Source of the DNA: CAVZCK01 sp963798805
Lineage (GTDB): Bacteria > Pseudomonadota > Alphaproteobacteria > Rhizobiales > Rhodomicrobiaceae
Assembly: GCA_963798805.1 (NCBI GenBank)
Contig: CAWCVC010000010.1
Location: 496,001 to 560,000 of the forward strand
DNA length: 64,000 bases
Direction of reading: 5' to 3'
The position numbers were made by a program, and so were the translations under genes. This document shows positions 1 to 8,742 of the stretch, piece by piece. Below the pieces are notes generated by a model. It was given only the letters and a program-made list of their open reading frames with translations. It made no database searches and was not told where the DNA came from. How positions within the stretch are numbered: position 1 is the stretch's first letter; each line of letters starts with the position of its first letter.

Positions 1-56
1 GCTTGGACCGGGCCGGTCTCAAAACCTTCAAGGGCACTGTTGCGGGAGCGAACGTC

Positions 57-1928
57 GTGAACGCCAAGCGCTGGCCGTCCTATCTGATCATGGCCGTCGG
101 TCTGGCCATGTCGTGCTACCACCTCTATACCGCCTTCTTCGGCACGCCGGACGCGCAGCTTTTCCGCGCCACGCATCTAGGCTTCGCGCTGTCGCTGGCT
201 TTTCTCACGCACCCGATGTTGTCCAGCGGCCAGCGTAACCGGCCCGATCTGCTCAGTTTCGTCTTCATCGGCCTGTCGATCGCCTCCTGCGCCTATTTCT
301 TCATCGCCAAGGACTATATCGACAACCGCATGATCTATGTCGACGATCTGCGGCTCGGCGACTGGATCTGCGGCAGCTTCATGATCCTGATGCTTCTCGA
401 AGCCACCCGCCGCGTCATGGGCCTCGTGCTGCCAGTCACGGCACTGATCTTCGTGGCCTATGCGCTCCTCATGCACGGCACGGCGCCCGCAGCGCTGATG
501 GAGCAGCTCTATCTGACCACCGACGGCATTCTCGGCATCCCCGTCAGCGTCTCGGCGACCTATGTCGTGCTGTTCATCCTGTTCGGCTCCTTCGTCGAGC
601 GCACCGGCACCGGCAAGCTGTTCATGGATTTCGCCATGGCACTGACCGGCCACACGACCGGCGGCCCGGCCAAGGTCGCCGTCATCACCAGCGCCATGTT
701 CGGCACGGTGTCGGGGAGCGCCGTCGCCAATGTGATGACCACGGGCACGTTCTCAATCCCGCTGATGAAGCGCATGGGCTACCGTCCCGCCTTCGCCGGC
801 GCTGTCGAGGCGGTCGCCTCGACAGGCGGACAGATCATGCCGCCGATCATGGGCGCCGCGGCCTTCGTCATGGCTGAGTTCCTGGGCGTGCCCTACATTA
901 CGGTGGCGACCTATGCGGTGCTGCCGGCGATCCTCTATTTTGCCGCCGTCATCTTTGCCGTCCATTTCGAAGCTCGGCGGCTCGGCATGCGCGGTCTGCC
1001 GCGCTCGGAGCTTCCATCGCTGACTGAAACGCTGAAAAATCACGGCCATCTCTTCATCCCGCTCGTCGTGATCATCAGCGTGCTGGTTTCCGGCTACAGC
1101 GCACCCTTCGCGGCGCTCTGCGGTATCGGCTCGGTGATCCCGACCGTGCTGCTGCGCAAGTCGAGCCGGCAGCATCTGACGCTTGAAAACATGGCCGACG
1201 CATTGGTCTCCGGCGCGCGCAATGCCGTCGGCGTCGCGCTCGCCTGCGGCTGCGCCGGCATTGTGATCGGCGTCATCGCGCTGACCGGCCTCGGCATCGA
1301 ATTCACCAGCTTCGTCCTGCATCTGGCGCACGACTCGCTGCTCCTGGCGCTCATCCTCACCATGTGCGCGGGCATCGTGCTCGGCATGGGCATGCCGACG
1401 ACACCGGCCTATATCATGCAGGTCGCGCTTTTGGTTCCGGCCATCGTCAAGCTCGGGGTTTCGGTGCCGGCGGCGCATATGTTCGCCTTCTATTTCGCCA
1501 TCCTCTCCGCAATCACGCCGCCCGTGGCGCTCGCCGTATACGCGGCGAACGGCCTTTCCGGTGCGGGGCTGTGGGACTCCGGCTTCGCGGCGGTGAAGCT
1601 GGGAATGACGGGCTATATCATCCCGTTCATGTTCGTCTTCGGACCATCGCTTCTGTTGATCGGCTCTTGGTCGACCATTGCGATCACCAGCGCGACGGCT
1701 CTCGGCGGCGTGATCCTGCTGGCCGCCGGCCTCCACGGTTATTTGATCACGCCAACGCCCCCTTGGCAGCGCGTCGTGCTGATTGCGGCGGCCTTCTGCC
1801 TGATCAAGCCAGGCATCTACACCGATCTTGTGGGACTATGCCTGGCGTCGGTCATCATCATCCTGCAGATGCTCGCGCGCACCGAGGACGTACCCGCCGT
1901 CGAGCGAAAGGAGGCGCAGGGTCTGTAG
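57..1928 (+). CDS. TRAP transporter fused permease (DctQM type)
   Basis: Inner-membrane permease of a tripartite ATP-independent periplasmic transporter in which the small (4-TM) and large (12-TM) subunits are one chain. This layout is typical of TAXI-type TRAP systems that use a sodium gradient to import organic acids. About 623 residues, close to the family norm of 620-700, with hydrophobic segments throughout and the Gly/Pro-rich signature of the large subunit (GMGMPTTPAYI near residue 445). The GTG at 57 has GGGAG 8 bases upstream, but the frame is open to the left edge (first start TTG at 3), so an upstream start is possible. The solute-binding protein is not in the window and presumably lies to the left. 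Family assignment is firm; the substrate is unknown. Confidence 0.88.
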   Translation: MNAKRWPSYLIMAVGLAMSCYHLYTAFFGTPDAQLFRATHLGFALSLAFLTHPMLSSGQRNRPDLLSFVFIGLSIASCAYFFIAKDYIDNRMIYVDDLRLGDWICGSFMILMLLEATRRVMGLVLPVTALIFVAYALLMHGTAPAALMEQLYLTTDGILGIPVSVSATYVVLFILFGSFVERTGTGKLFMDFAMALTGHTTGGPAKVAVITSAMFGTVSGSAVANVMTTGTFSIPLMKRMGYRPAFAGAVEAVASTGGQIMPPIMGAAAFVMAEFLGVPYITVATYAVLPAILYFAAVIFAVHFEARRLGMRGLPRSELPSLTETLKNHGHLFIPLVVIISVLVSGYSAPFAALCGIGSVIPTVLLRKSSRQHLTLENMADALVSGARNAVGVALACGCAGIVIGVIALTGLGIEFTSFVLHLAHDSLLLALILTMCAGIVLGMGMPTTPAYIMQVALLVPAIVKLGVSVPAAHMFAFYFAILSAITPPVALAVYAANGLSGAGLWDSGFAAVKLGMTGYIIPFMFVFGPSLLLIGSWSTIAITSATALGGVILLAAGLHGYLITPTPPWQRVVLIAAAFCLIKPGIYTDLVGLCLASVIIILQMLARTEDVPAVERKEAQGL

Positions 1929-1963
1929 GCTCAGCCGTCGGCGTCGGCGGCGCCGCGCCTTGG

Positions 1964-3040
1964 CTAAAGGCCCATCAGCCTCGCCGCATTGCCGCCCGCG
2001 ATCGCCGCGAGCGTCTCGGCATCGAGGCCGCTTTCGGCCAGATGGCCGATCGGATCATATTCGCCCATATCGAAGGGATAGTCCGTCCCCATCAGGATAT
2101 GATCCGCGCCGAAGGCTGCGATCAACGCCTGAAGCTGCTGCGGCGTGAAGACGATGGTGTCGAGATAGATACGCTTCAGATAGGTCGAGGGCAGCTGCGG
2201 AAGCGTTCCGCGCGAATCCGACCGCGCGCCCCAGGCATGGTCGATGCGGCCGTGATAACCGCCGAGGAAGCCGCCGCCATGCGCCGCCAGGATCTTCAGC
2301 CCGGGATGTCGCTCGAGCACGCCATCGAAAATAAGGTAATGCAGCGCAATGGTGGTCTCGAGCGGATTGCCGATGACATTGCTGAAATAGAAGCGGCCAA
2401 GACGGCGCCCGTCGGTGAAGCCCGACGGATGCACGAACACCCAGGCGCCGAGCGCCTCGGCCTTGGCCCAGAACGGCGCGAAGGCCGGCTCCGATAGCTC
2501 GCGCCCGGCGACATTGGTGAGGATCTCCACCCCTTTGAAGCCCAGCGTCTTCACTGCGTATTCCAGCTCCTCGGCGGCCGCCTCGCCGTCCTGCATCGGC
2601 ACCGAGCCAAGCGCGGCATAGCGGTCAGGATGCTTAGCGACGATCTCGGCAATGCCGTCATTGATGAGACGCGCGGCCTTGGCGCCGACATCCGCCGGCA
2701 CGCCGTAATAGCATTGCGGCGGCGCCGGGCTGATGAGCTGCCTGTCGATGCCCATGGCGTCGAGATCGGGAAATCGCGCATCCGCGCTCGCCATGATCGG
2801 GCGACGGGCCGCCTCCTGCTGCTTATTCAGCTCTCGCGTCTCGGCGGCGGCGAAGCGGACCAGCGCATCGGATGACGGGTCGAGATGCGGCGTGACATAA
2901 TCGAGCGCCGCAGGCACAAAGACATGGGCGTGAATGTCGATCGTCTTGCTGGCCGGGCGCAACTCGCGTCCCGGCCTGCCGTGCTGCCGGGCAGCGGTTG
3001 GAGCATAGCGGTTCCAGGGCGTTGCAGTGTCCGCCGTCAT
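1964..3040 (-). CDS. Amidohydrolase, ACMSD-like metal-dependent (de)carboxylase/hydrolase
   Basis: TIM-barrel amidohydrolase of the Amidohydro_2 type, the group that includes aminocarboxymuconate-semialdehyde decarboxylase and several non-oxidative aromatic decarboxylases. The 358-residue protein has the N-terminal metal motif HAH (H37, H39), a mid-protein LAAHGGG motif, and the C-terminal MGTDYPFDMG segment carrying the catalytic Asp. The start at 3040 has GGAGG 8 bases upstream; a longer frame to 3085 has no such site. It is transcribed divergently from the beta-propeller operon, and the spacer carries LysR-type boxes, so it probably belongs to the same catabolic regulon. The exact substrate is an inference: a ring-cleavage or aromatic acid intermediate. 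Confidence 0.85.
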   Translation of the reverse strand: MTADTATPWNRYAPTAARQHGRPGRELRPASKTIDIHAHVFVPAALDYVTPHLDPSSDALVRFAAAETRELNKQQEAARRPIMASADARFPDLDAMGIDRQLISPAPPQCYYGVPADVGAKAARLINDGIAEIVAKHPDRYAALGSVPMQDGEAAAEELEYAVKTLGFKGVEILTNVAGRELSEPAFAPFWAKAEALGAWVFVHPSGFTDGRRLGRFYFSNVIGNPLETTIALHYLIFDGVLERHPGLKILAAHGGGFLGGYHGRIDHAWGARSDSRGTLPQLPSTYLKRIYLDTIVFTPQQLQALIAAFGADHILMGTDYPFDMGEYDPIGHLAESGLDAETLAAIAGGNAARLMGL

Positions 3041-3120
3041 CGAGCATCCTCCATAGCGCTTGTCTTCGAAGCCTAGAGCGGGCACGCCATGCCGCTAAAT
3101 CATAAGTGCTGCTGGACGGC

Positions 3121-3169
3121 ATCAGCTTTACTAATGCCCGGCGCAGCGGACATAATCAGAAATGCTGAT
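3121..3169. promoter_or_regulatory. Two LysR-type operator boxes in the divergent spacer
   Basis: ATCAG-N5-CTAAT at 3121-3135 and a perfect ATCAG-N5-CTGAT palindrome at 3155-3169, both with the T-N11-A pattern of LysR-family sites. Their centres are 34 bp apart, like the recognition and activation sites of many LysR regulators. They lie between the divergent amidohydrolase and beta-propeller genes. A related box precedes the LysR gene ending at 6920. Confidence 0.45.
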
Positions 3170-3268
3170 GCGATCCAGTAATCTATATAATTTCGGCCGA
3201 TCGCCTCCCAGCAACTATCCTGCTTCAGGGCCACTATCAATATCAACAAGTGAAGGAAACGCTCACCC

Positions 3269-4489
3269 ATGGCCGCTCTTCCCGCGCTCTGGAATTTCCG
3301 TCTCATCGCGCATCACCAGCTCGGCGGCTTCGGCGGCATGGGCGAAGGCATGTCGATCCAGATCGCGCCGGACGGCCGCCGCATTCTCTGGCTCGCGCAT
3401 GAGAGCGCGCCGAAGAACTTCACCGCCGTCGATGTCTCCGATCCGCGCGAGCCGAAAGTCGTCGTACAGACCGAGCTTCCGCACGGCGACATGCGCTCCA
3501 ATTCGCTGGAGGTGAGCGGCAACCTGATGGCGGTCGCCTATCAGTGCAAGAAGCCCGGCATGAGCCCGGCGGGTTTCGAGCTGTTCGATATTTCGCAGCC
3601 CGAGAGCCCGCGCTCCATTGCCCTGTTCGATGCGTCCGGCCCCCATTCGCGCGGCGTGCATCAGCTCTGGTTCTGCGACGGCGAGTTCGTGCATATGAGC
3701 TCCGGCGCAGCCGATTTTCAGCCGCATAACCAGAAGGACGATCAGTGCTACCGCATTGTCGATGTACGCTCGCCGTCGAAGCCGGTCGAGGTCGGACGCT
3801 GGTGGCTGCCGGGCACGCGTGTCGGCGATGAGGCGCCGCGGCCGGTTCGGCATCCGCAGAAGGCCGATTTCGGCTTCCGCGCTCACAACACCAATGTTTA
3901 TCCGCAGCGCCCGGACCGCGCCTATCTCGGCTATCTCGACGCCGGCATGATCATCCTCGACATTGCCGACAAATCGGCGCCGAAGGTGGTCTCGCGCTGG
4001 GACAATTCACCGCCTTATGTCGGTTTCACCCATACGGTGCTGCCGCTGTTCGAGCGCCAGCTTCTGATCGTCACAGACGAATCCGTCGTCGACAATGCCG
4101 CCGACTGGCCGAAGCTTGTCTGGGTGGTCGACGGACGGGCGGAGGAGAACCCGGTGCCGATCGCCACCTGCCCTGCCCCACCTTATGACGAGTTCGCCGC
4201 GCGCGGCGGACGCTTCGGCGCCCACAATCTGCATGAGAACGTGCCGCTGCCGACCGCCTTCCAGTCGGAGACGCTGATTTTCGGCACCTTCTTCAATGGC
4301 GGCCTGCGCGCCTACGATCTCTCGGACCCGTACCATCCCGTCGAGGCTGGTTATTTCGTGCCGCCCGCGCCGGAGGGAGCGCCGACGGGCGCCATCCAGC
4401 TCAACGATGTGTTCGTCGACGAGCGAAACATCGTCTATACAGTCGATCGCCATGTCGGCGGACTCTACATCCTTGAGACCGACCTATAG
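3269..4489 (+). CDS. LVIVD-repeat beta-propeller protein
   Basis: A 406-residue protein built from repeats of the LVIVD type: blade-ending strands such as FTAVDVSDP (51-59), FELFDIS (103-109), YRIVDVRSP (161-169), MIILDIAD (227-234) and LRAYDLSDP (346-354). No signal peptide is evident, so it is probably cytoplasmic. Histidines recur at equivalent blade positions (H126/H131, H206, H255, H319/H322, H395). That pattern recalls metal-binding propellers such as the selenium-binding/methanethiol oxidase group, but this is my inference and no activity is established for this subgroup. The start has GAAGGAAA about 11 bases upstream. It is the first gene of an operon with a CobW-type metallochaperone and a cupin. 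Confidence 0.75.
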   Translation: MAALPALWNFRLIAHHQLGGFGGMGEGMSIQIAPDGRRILWLAHESAPKNFTAVDVSDPREPKVVVQTELPHGDMRSNSLEVSGNLMAVAYQCKKPGMSPAGFELFDISQPESPRSIALFDASGPHSRGVHQLWFCDGEFVHMSSGAADFQPHNQKDDQCYRIVDVRSPSKPVEVGRWWLPGTRVGDEAPRPVRHPQKADFGFRAHNTNVYPQRPDRAYLGYLDAGMIILDIADKSAPKVVSRWDNSPPYVGFTHTVLPLFERQLLIVTDESVVDNAADWPKLVWVVDGRAEENPVPIATCPAPPYDEFAARGGRFGAHNLHENVPLPTAFQSETLIFGTFFNGGLRAYDLSDPYHPVEAGYFVPPAPEGAPTGAIQLNDVFVDERNIVYTVDRHVGGLYILETDL

Positions 4490-4529
4490 CGCTCCGGCGG
4501 CTGCGCCGTTCCGCGATCGCAAGGACGGC

Positions 4530-5549
4530 ATGTTCGGCCGCGCAATGCGGTCGCCTACCGGTATTGGCATTCCGGTCATCATAATCACCGGCTTTCTCGG
4601 CGCGGGGAAAACCACGCTGATCCGGGCGCTGCTGGACAGCGCGGAAGGCGCGAACTCGGCGGTCATCGTCAATGAGTTCGGCGAGATCGGCATCGATGAC
4701 GCACTCCTGCGCGCCGGCAGCGAGGCGACGGTGCTGCTCGGCAATGGCTGCCTCTGCTGCCGTCAGTCGAGCGAGCTGGAAGCGACGCTGCGCGGCCTCT
4801 TCATCGACCACAGCCGTGGCGCGGTGCCGAGCTTCGAGCGCGTACTGATCGAGACCAGCGGTCTCGCCGATCCTGGGCCGATCCTGCAAAGCTTCCTCGC
4901 CGAGCGCGGTCTGCACGAGACCTACGGGCTGCAGCAGGTGGTCGCAGTTGTCGACGCGGTGAGCGGCACGGCCAATCTCGACAGCTTTGCGGAGGCTCGC
5001 CGTCAGGTGGCGCTGGCCGATCTCATCATCGTCACCAAGGCCGATCTTGCGTCGCCTTCGGATGTCGATGGCCTTCGAGTAGCACTGATTTCGATCAATC
5101 CCGCAGCCCGGATCGTCCTGGCCGAGCACGGCAAGGGTGCTTTGCAAGAGCTGATCTCCGGCAATATCACCCATGCGCTCGCCGAACGCGCCGCCGACAG
5201 CCACGCTTCACATAGCGCCGGCATCGGCAGCTTTGCCGTGACTTTCGATGAGCCGCTGGACTGGACCGCCTTTTCGCTGACTATGAAGACGCTCGCGGCC
5301 CTGCGCGGCGCCGATCTCCTGCGCGTGAAGGGCTTGCTGGCCGTCAAAGGCGCGGAAGGACCAGTCGCCGTTCATTATGTTCAGCATCTTGCGCATCCGC
5401 CGACCGAGCTGAAGACCTGGCCGAGCAATGACCGCCGCTCGCGGCTGGTCTTCATCACCCGCGATATCCAAAGGCAAGCCGTCGCAGACCTGTTTGCCGC
5501 GACGTCCCGCCTCCAGCCATCCATGAACACGGAGGAAAGCCATGTCTGA
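4530..5549 (+). CDS. CobW/COG0523-family GTP-dependent metallochaperone
   Basis: G3E-family P-loop GTPase of 339 residues, thought to deliver a metal ion to a client enzyme. Visible motifs are the Walker A loop GFLGAGKTTL (21-30), the metal-binding CxCC motif GNGCLCC (71-77; C74, C76, C77), and the guanine-specificity motif TKAD. A CobW C-terminal domain follows. The start at 4530 is chosen because the conserved N-terminus begins there, with AAGGA 4 bases upstream; the frame is open further back over the preceding gene. It lies 40 bp after the propeller gene and overlaps the cupin start by 8 bases, so the three are probably co-transcribed. No long His-rich metal tail is present. The likely client is the propeller or the cupin next door (inference). 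Confidence 0.88.
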   Translation: MFGRAMRSPTGIGIPVIIITGFLGAGKTTLIRALLDSAEGANSAVIVNEFGEIGIDDALLRAGSEATVLLGNGCLCCRQSSELEATLRGLFIDHSRGAVPSFERVLIETSGLADPGPILQSFLAERGLHETYGLQQVVAVVDAVSGTANLDSFAEARRQVALADLIIVTKADLASPSDVDGLRVALISINPAARIVLAEHGKGALQELISGNITHALAERAADSHASHSAGIGSFAVTFDEPLDWTAFSLTMKTLAALRGADLLRVKGLLAVKGAEGPVAVHYVQHLAHPPTELKTWPSNDRRSRLVFITRDIQRQAVADLFAATSRLQPSMNTEESHV

Positions 5550-6006
5550 AACGACATCATCAGACGTAAAGACCAAAGGTGCAGTCAAGGCCGGCCATGG
5601 CCGGCACATCTTCGATCTTGCGGCGGTGGAGAAAATCGAAGCGGGCGTCGGCTATTCCAGCGCGTTGGGCGGCGTGGTCGAGGGAGTGCGGACACAATGC
5701 GGCCTGATCCACAAGGCACGCGGCACCGGCGCCCGGCTGCACTCGCATCCGAACGAGCAGTGGAATTACATGCTCAAAGGCCGCATGCGCGTGTCGATCG
5801 AAGGCGAGCCGGACCGCATCGTCGGGCCGGGCACGCTTGTCTATTTTCCGCCAAATGTGGTCCATGCGACCGTCGCCACGCCGGAGGAGGATGTCATCTT
5901 CTTCGTCGTGAAGGATCTCACCCACGGCATCATCGGTCGCGCGGCCGACGGCACGATGAGCGGCGCGCATTACGATCCAGGATTCGAGCCGGAGCCCGGT
6001 AAATAG
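5542..6006 (+). CDS. Cupin-domain protein
   Basis: Small 154-residue single-domain cupin. The metal-binding motif is HSHPNEQ (H67, H69, with E72 or Q73 following), and a second-motif histidine sits in PPNVVHA (H108), so a mononuclear metal site is intact. Proteins of this type act as dioxygenases, isomerases or ligand sensors, and the sequence does not decide which. GGAGGAAAGCC immediately precedes the ATG. The first 8 bases overlap the CobW gene, implying translational coupling. Its 3' end overlaps the convergent LysR gene by 37 bp. Confidence 0.85.
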   Translation: MSETTSSDVKTKGAVKAGHGRHIFDLAAVEKIEAGVGYSSALGGVVEGVRTQCGLIHKARGTGARLHSHPNEQWNYMLKGRMRVSIEGEPDRIVGPGTLVYFPPNVVHATVATPEEDVIFFVVKDLTHGIIGRAADGTMSGAHYDPGFEPEPGK

Positions 6007-6920
6007 TCTTTCCACACCTGATTGAGCCGTTCCGTCTCTTCCTGGAGGATATCGACGAAGGCCCTTGCCGCCGGCGAGAGGACCCGCCGTGACGGCTCGA
6101 TCAGCACCAGATCGACGGGCAGCACCGGCTCGACGATGGGATTGATGGTGAGCCGCCTCGGCCGGTCGACATCGGAGACCATCATGATGCCGGGCAGGAT
6201 CGTCACCCAGTCGGAATTGGCGATGAAGTCGAGCGTACCGAGCATGGCATCGAGCTCGAGCGTACGCTCGATGGGGATGTTGTTGGAGACCAGATAAGTC
6301 TCGAGGAGAGTGCGCCGAGCGTTCTGCGCGCCCGGGACCACGAGGCGTAGCGGCGCAAGCGCTTTCAGCCCGATCGGCTCCATGTGGGTGAGGCCGGACC
6401 GTGCCCGCGACACCAGCACTTCCGGCGTGACCAGGAACAGCCGGCTTTTCAGACCGGCAAGGCCGGGAAAGCCCGGGACGACGGCGAAATCCAGCGCGCC
6501 CGCCCGCACCTGCCCGGTCAGCACGGCGCTGTAGGCTTCGATCACCCGCAGCCGGACATTCGGATGTGCCTCGCCGAAGCGGGAGAGCGCAGGCGTGAGC
6601 GCGCAGCGCGTCATGGTCGGCATCAGGCCGACGGCGATCTCGCCGGTCAACCCTCCGGCATAGCTGCGCACGGAGCTTTCGGCAGCCTGATAGGCGCGCA
6701 AAAGCTCGACACAGCGGCGGTAATAGCTTTCGCCCGCAGGGGTCGGCGAAACCGTGCCGCGGTCGCGCGTGAACAGGCGGGCGCCGAAGCGGTCCTCCAG
6801 TTTGCGGACGTGCTGCGAGACTCCGGACTGTGTTGCGTGCTCGCGCTCCGCCGCCGCCGTGAAGGAGCGTTCCTCGTAGACCGCAACGAAGAGCCGTATG
6901 TCTTTCAGGCTTTCGGACAA
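5970..6920 (-). CDS. LysR-family transcriptional regulator
   Basis: A 316-residue LysR regulator with an N-terminal winged helix-turn-helix (residues 5-65, including SFTAAAEREHATQSGVSQHV) and a C-terminal periplasmic-binding-like effector domain. It is divergent from the flavin reductase/monooxygenase operon and convergent with the cupin operon. This placement fits a regulator of the neighbouring catabolic genes, probably sensing the substrate or an intermediate. The shared boxes at 3121-3169 and 6923-6937 are candidate sites. Family is certain; the effector is unknown. Confidence 0.92.
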   Translation of the reverse strand: MSESLKDIRLFVAVYEERSFTAAAEREHATQSGVSQHVRKLEDRFGARLFTRDRGTVSPTPAGESYYRRCVELLRAYQAAESSVRSYAGGLTGEIAVGLMPTMTRCALTPALSRFGEAHPNVRLRVIEAYSAVLTGQVRAGALDFAVVPGFPGLAGLKSRLFLVTPEVLVSRARSGLTHMEPIGLKALAPLRLVVPGAQNARRTLLETYLVSNNIPIERTLELDAMLGTLDFIANSDWVTILPGIMMVSDVDRPRRLTINPIVEPVLPVDLVLIEPSRRVLSPAARAFVDILQEETERLNQVWKDYLPGSGSNPGS

Positions 6921-6922
6921 GG

Positions 6923-6937
6923 ATCAATTTTTCTAAT
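6923..6937. promoter_or_regulatory. LysR-type box upstream of LysR and flavin reductase
   Basis: ATCAA-N5-CTAAT just upstream of the LysR start, in the spacer with the divergent flavin reductase gene. It matches the two boxes at 3121-3169 under a common ATCAR-N5-CTRAT pattern. CTAAT at 6933-6937 also forms a longer inverted repeat with a downstream ATTAG near 6957. Confidence 0.35.
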
Positions 6938-7049
6938 CAAGCGCAGCACAACATATTATTAGGCGAGCGTTAATTCCGCACTTACTTTTGCAGAGGGGGC
7001 CGATTTGCGCTTACGCGCATCGCGAGGCTTTGGGAGAGAGCGGACAGGA

Positions 7050-7625
7050 ATGACGGTTCACATGCGCGATTTTGCGGAACAGCCGATCGACCAGCGCCAT
7101 TTGCGCAATGCTCTGGGCCGTTTCGCAACCGGTGTGACCGTGATTACCACGCGCACCGCCTCCGGCAAGCTTCAAGGACTGACCGCGAACTCGTTCTCTG
7201 CCGTCTCGCTCGACCCGCCGCTCGTCTCCTGGAGCCTGAAGCGCTCCGCGCCGTCCTTCGGCAGCTTCCTCGCCGCCAATCACTTCGCCGTCAACATCCT
7301 CTCCGCCGAACAGCACAGGCTCTGCCGGCATTTCGCGACGCCCCAGCTCGACAAATTCGAGGCGATTGCCTTCGAACATGGACTGCACGGCGCGCCGCTG
7401 CTCTCCGGGAGCCTAGCCAGCTTCGAATGCCGCACCGACAACACCATGGAGGGCGGTGACCATATGATCTTCATCGGCCGGGTGATGCGCGCGAGCTATC
7501 GGGACGGCGAGCCCTTGATCTTCAGCGCCGGCCGGTTCTGCCTGACCTCGCTTCTGGAGGAGCGTGACGAGGGCACCAAAGCGGACGCAACGCTGTCGGA
7601 GAACTGGGAAGGTTTGTCCCTATGA
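7050..7625 (+). CDS. Flavin reductase-family (HpaC-like) protein
   Basis: Flavin:NAD(P)H oxidoreductase of the split-barrel FMN-binding type, about 191 residues. It has the usual N-terminal LRNALGRFATGVTVIT stretch, a TANSFSAVSLDPP flavin-binding segment, and a late GGDHMIFIGRV motif. Such proteins supply reduced FMN to a partner oxygenase. The start at 7050 is preferred because the family N-terminus begins there and a purine-rich stretch precedes it. The stop overlaps the next start (ATGA), so it is coupled to the luciferase-like monooxygenase that it most likely serves. Confidence 0.9.
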   Translation: MTVHMRDFAEQPIDQRHLRNALGRFATGVTVITTRTASGKLQGLTANSFSAVSLDPPLVSWSLKRSAPSFGSFLAANHFAVNILSAEQHRLCRHFATPQLDKFEAIAFEHGLHGAPLLSGSLASFECRTDNTMEGGDHMIFIGRVMRASYRDGEPLIFSAGRFCLTSLLEERDEGTKADATLSENWEGLSL

Positions 7626-8725
7626 AGCTCGGCTTTTTCACCATGCCGATCCATCCGCTCGGCCGCAAGCTCACCGAGGTCTTCAAGGAGGACCGCGAGT
7701 TGGCGATCATCGCCGACCGGCTCGGCTATACCGAAGGCTATTTCGGCGAGCACATCACCGATGCCGCCGAGACCATCACTTCCGGACTGATCTTCATCGC
7801 CTGGGTGTTGAACGACACCAAACACATCAAGCTTGGCACCGGCACGGTCAATCTGCCCAACCATCATCCCGCCATGGTCGCCGCCGAAGTGGCAATGGTC
7901 GATCACATGGCCGAGGGGCGGTTCCTGTTCGGCATCAGCCCCGGCGGCCTCCTGTCCGATGCCGAGCTGTTCGGTAACCTCGACAAGGACCGCACGGCGA
8001 TGTTCGTCGAGGCCATCAACCACATCCTCGCCATCTGGGACGGCGAGCCGCCCTATAATCTGAAGGGCGACTATTGGATCATCTCCATCGAGCAGCAGAC
8101 CATCAAGGACATCGGCCAGGGCTACATTCACAAGCCCTATCAACACCCGCATCCACCGATCATGGTGACGGCGGTTGCCCCCTTCTCCAAGGGCGTGACG
8201 GAAGCCGCCGCGCGCGGCTGGGAACCGATCTCGGCGAACTTCCTGCTGCCGATCTGGGTGAAATCGCACTGGCCGAAATATGTCGAAGGCTGCGAGAAGG
8301 GCGGACGCAAGGCCGATCCGGCGAACTGGCGCATCGCCAAGAGCATTTTCGTTGCCGAGGATCTCGCGACGGCCAAGCGCTATGCGACCGAGCCGGGCGG
8401 TCCCTATTACCACTATCACAATTCGCTCGTGACCAAGCTGGTCAAGAACGGCCGCGCCAACCTCTTCAAGGCCGACCAGAAGGCACCGGATTCCTCGGTG
8501 ACCACCGAAAGCGCGGTGAAGGATCTCGTCATCTGGGGCACCCCGGATAAGGTCACCTACGATCTTCTGGCCTTCCGCGAGCAGGTCGGCGATTTCGGCA
8601 CGCTGCTCTATGCCGGCTTCGACTGGGTGGACAAGCGTCTCGGCATTCGCTCGATGGAGCTGATGGCAGAGAAGGTGATGCCGGCCGTCAATCAGGCCAT
8701 CGGCGCCAAGAGCCGGGCTGCGTAA
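7622..8725 (+). CDS. LLM-class flavin-dependent monooxygenase
   Basis: Luciferase-like TIM-barrel oxygenase of 367 residues that would use FMNH2 from the adjacent reductase. Family features are the N-terminal MKLGFFTMPIHP, the GYFGEH segment, KLGTGTVNLPNHHPAMVA and the GRFLFGISPGG loop near residue 100. The overall shape resembles limonene monooxygenase-type members, but that similarity does not fix the substrate. Position between the reductase and a dehydrogenase suggests monooxygenation followed by NAD(P)-dependent oxidation of the same compound. Confidence 0.9.
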   Translation: MKLGFFTMPIHPLGRKLTEVFKEDRELAIIADRLGYTEGYFGEHITDAAETITSGLIFIAWVLNDTKHIKLGTGTVNLPNHHPAMVAAEVAMVDHMAEGRFLFGISPGGLLSDAELFGNLDKDRTAMFVEAINHILAIWDGEPPYNLKGDYWIISIEQQTIKDIGQGYIHKPYQHPHPPIMVTAVAPFSKGVTEAAARGWEPISANFLLPIWVKSHWPKYVEGCEKGGRKADPANWRIAKSIFVAEDLATAKRYATEPGGPYYHYHNSLVTKLVKNGRANLFKADQKAPDSSVTTESAVKDLVIWGTPDKVTYDLLAFREQVGDFGTLLYAGFDWVDKRLGIRSMELMAEKVMPAVNQAIGAKSRAA

Positions 8726-8742
8726 CAAGGGCGAGGGGCGCT

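Noticed and set aside
753..1736. Long open frame on the strand opposite the TRAP permease, with Arg/His/Asp-rich translation
   Set aside because: It is a high-GC shadow of the permease codons with biased composition and no family motif. Similar long shadows lie opposite ettA (23407-24990), mutL (28154-29446), pgi (29400-30623), the M16 gene (30688-32079) and purD (39812-41098).
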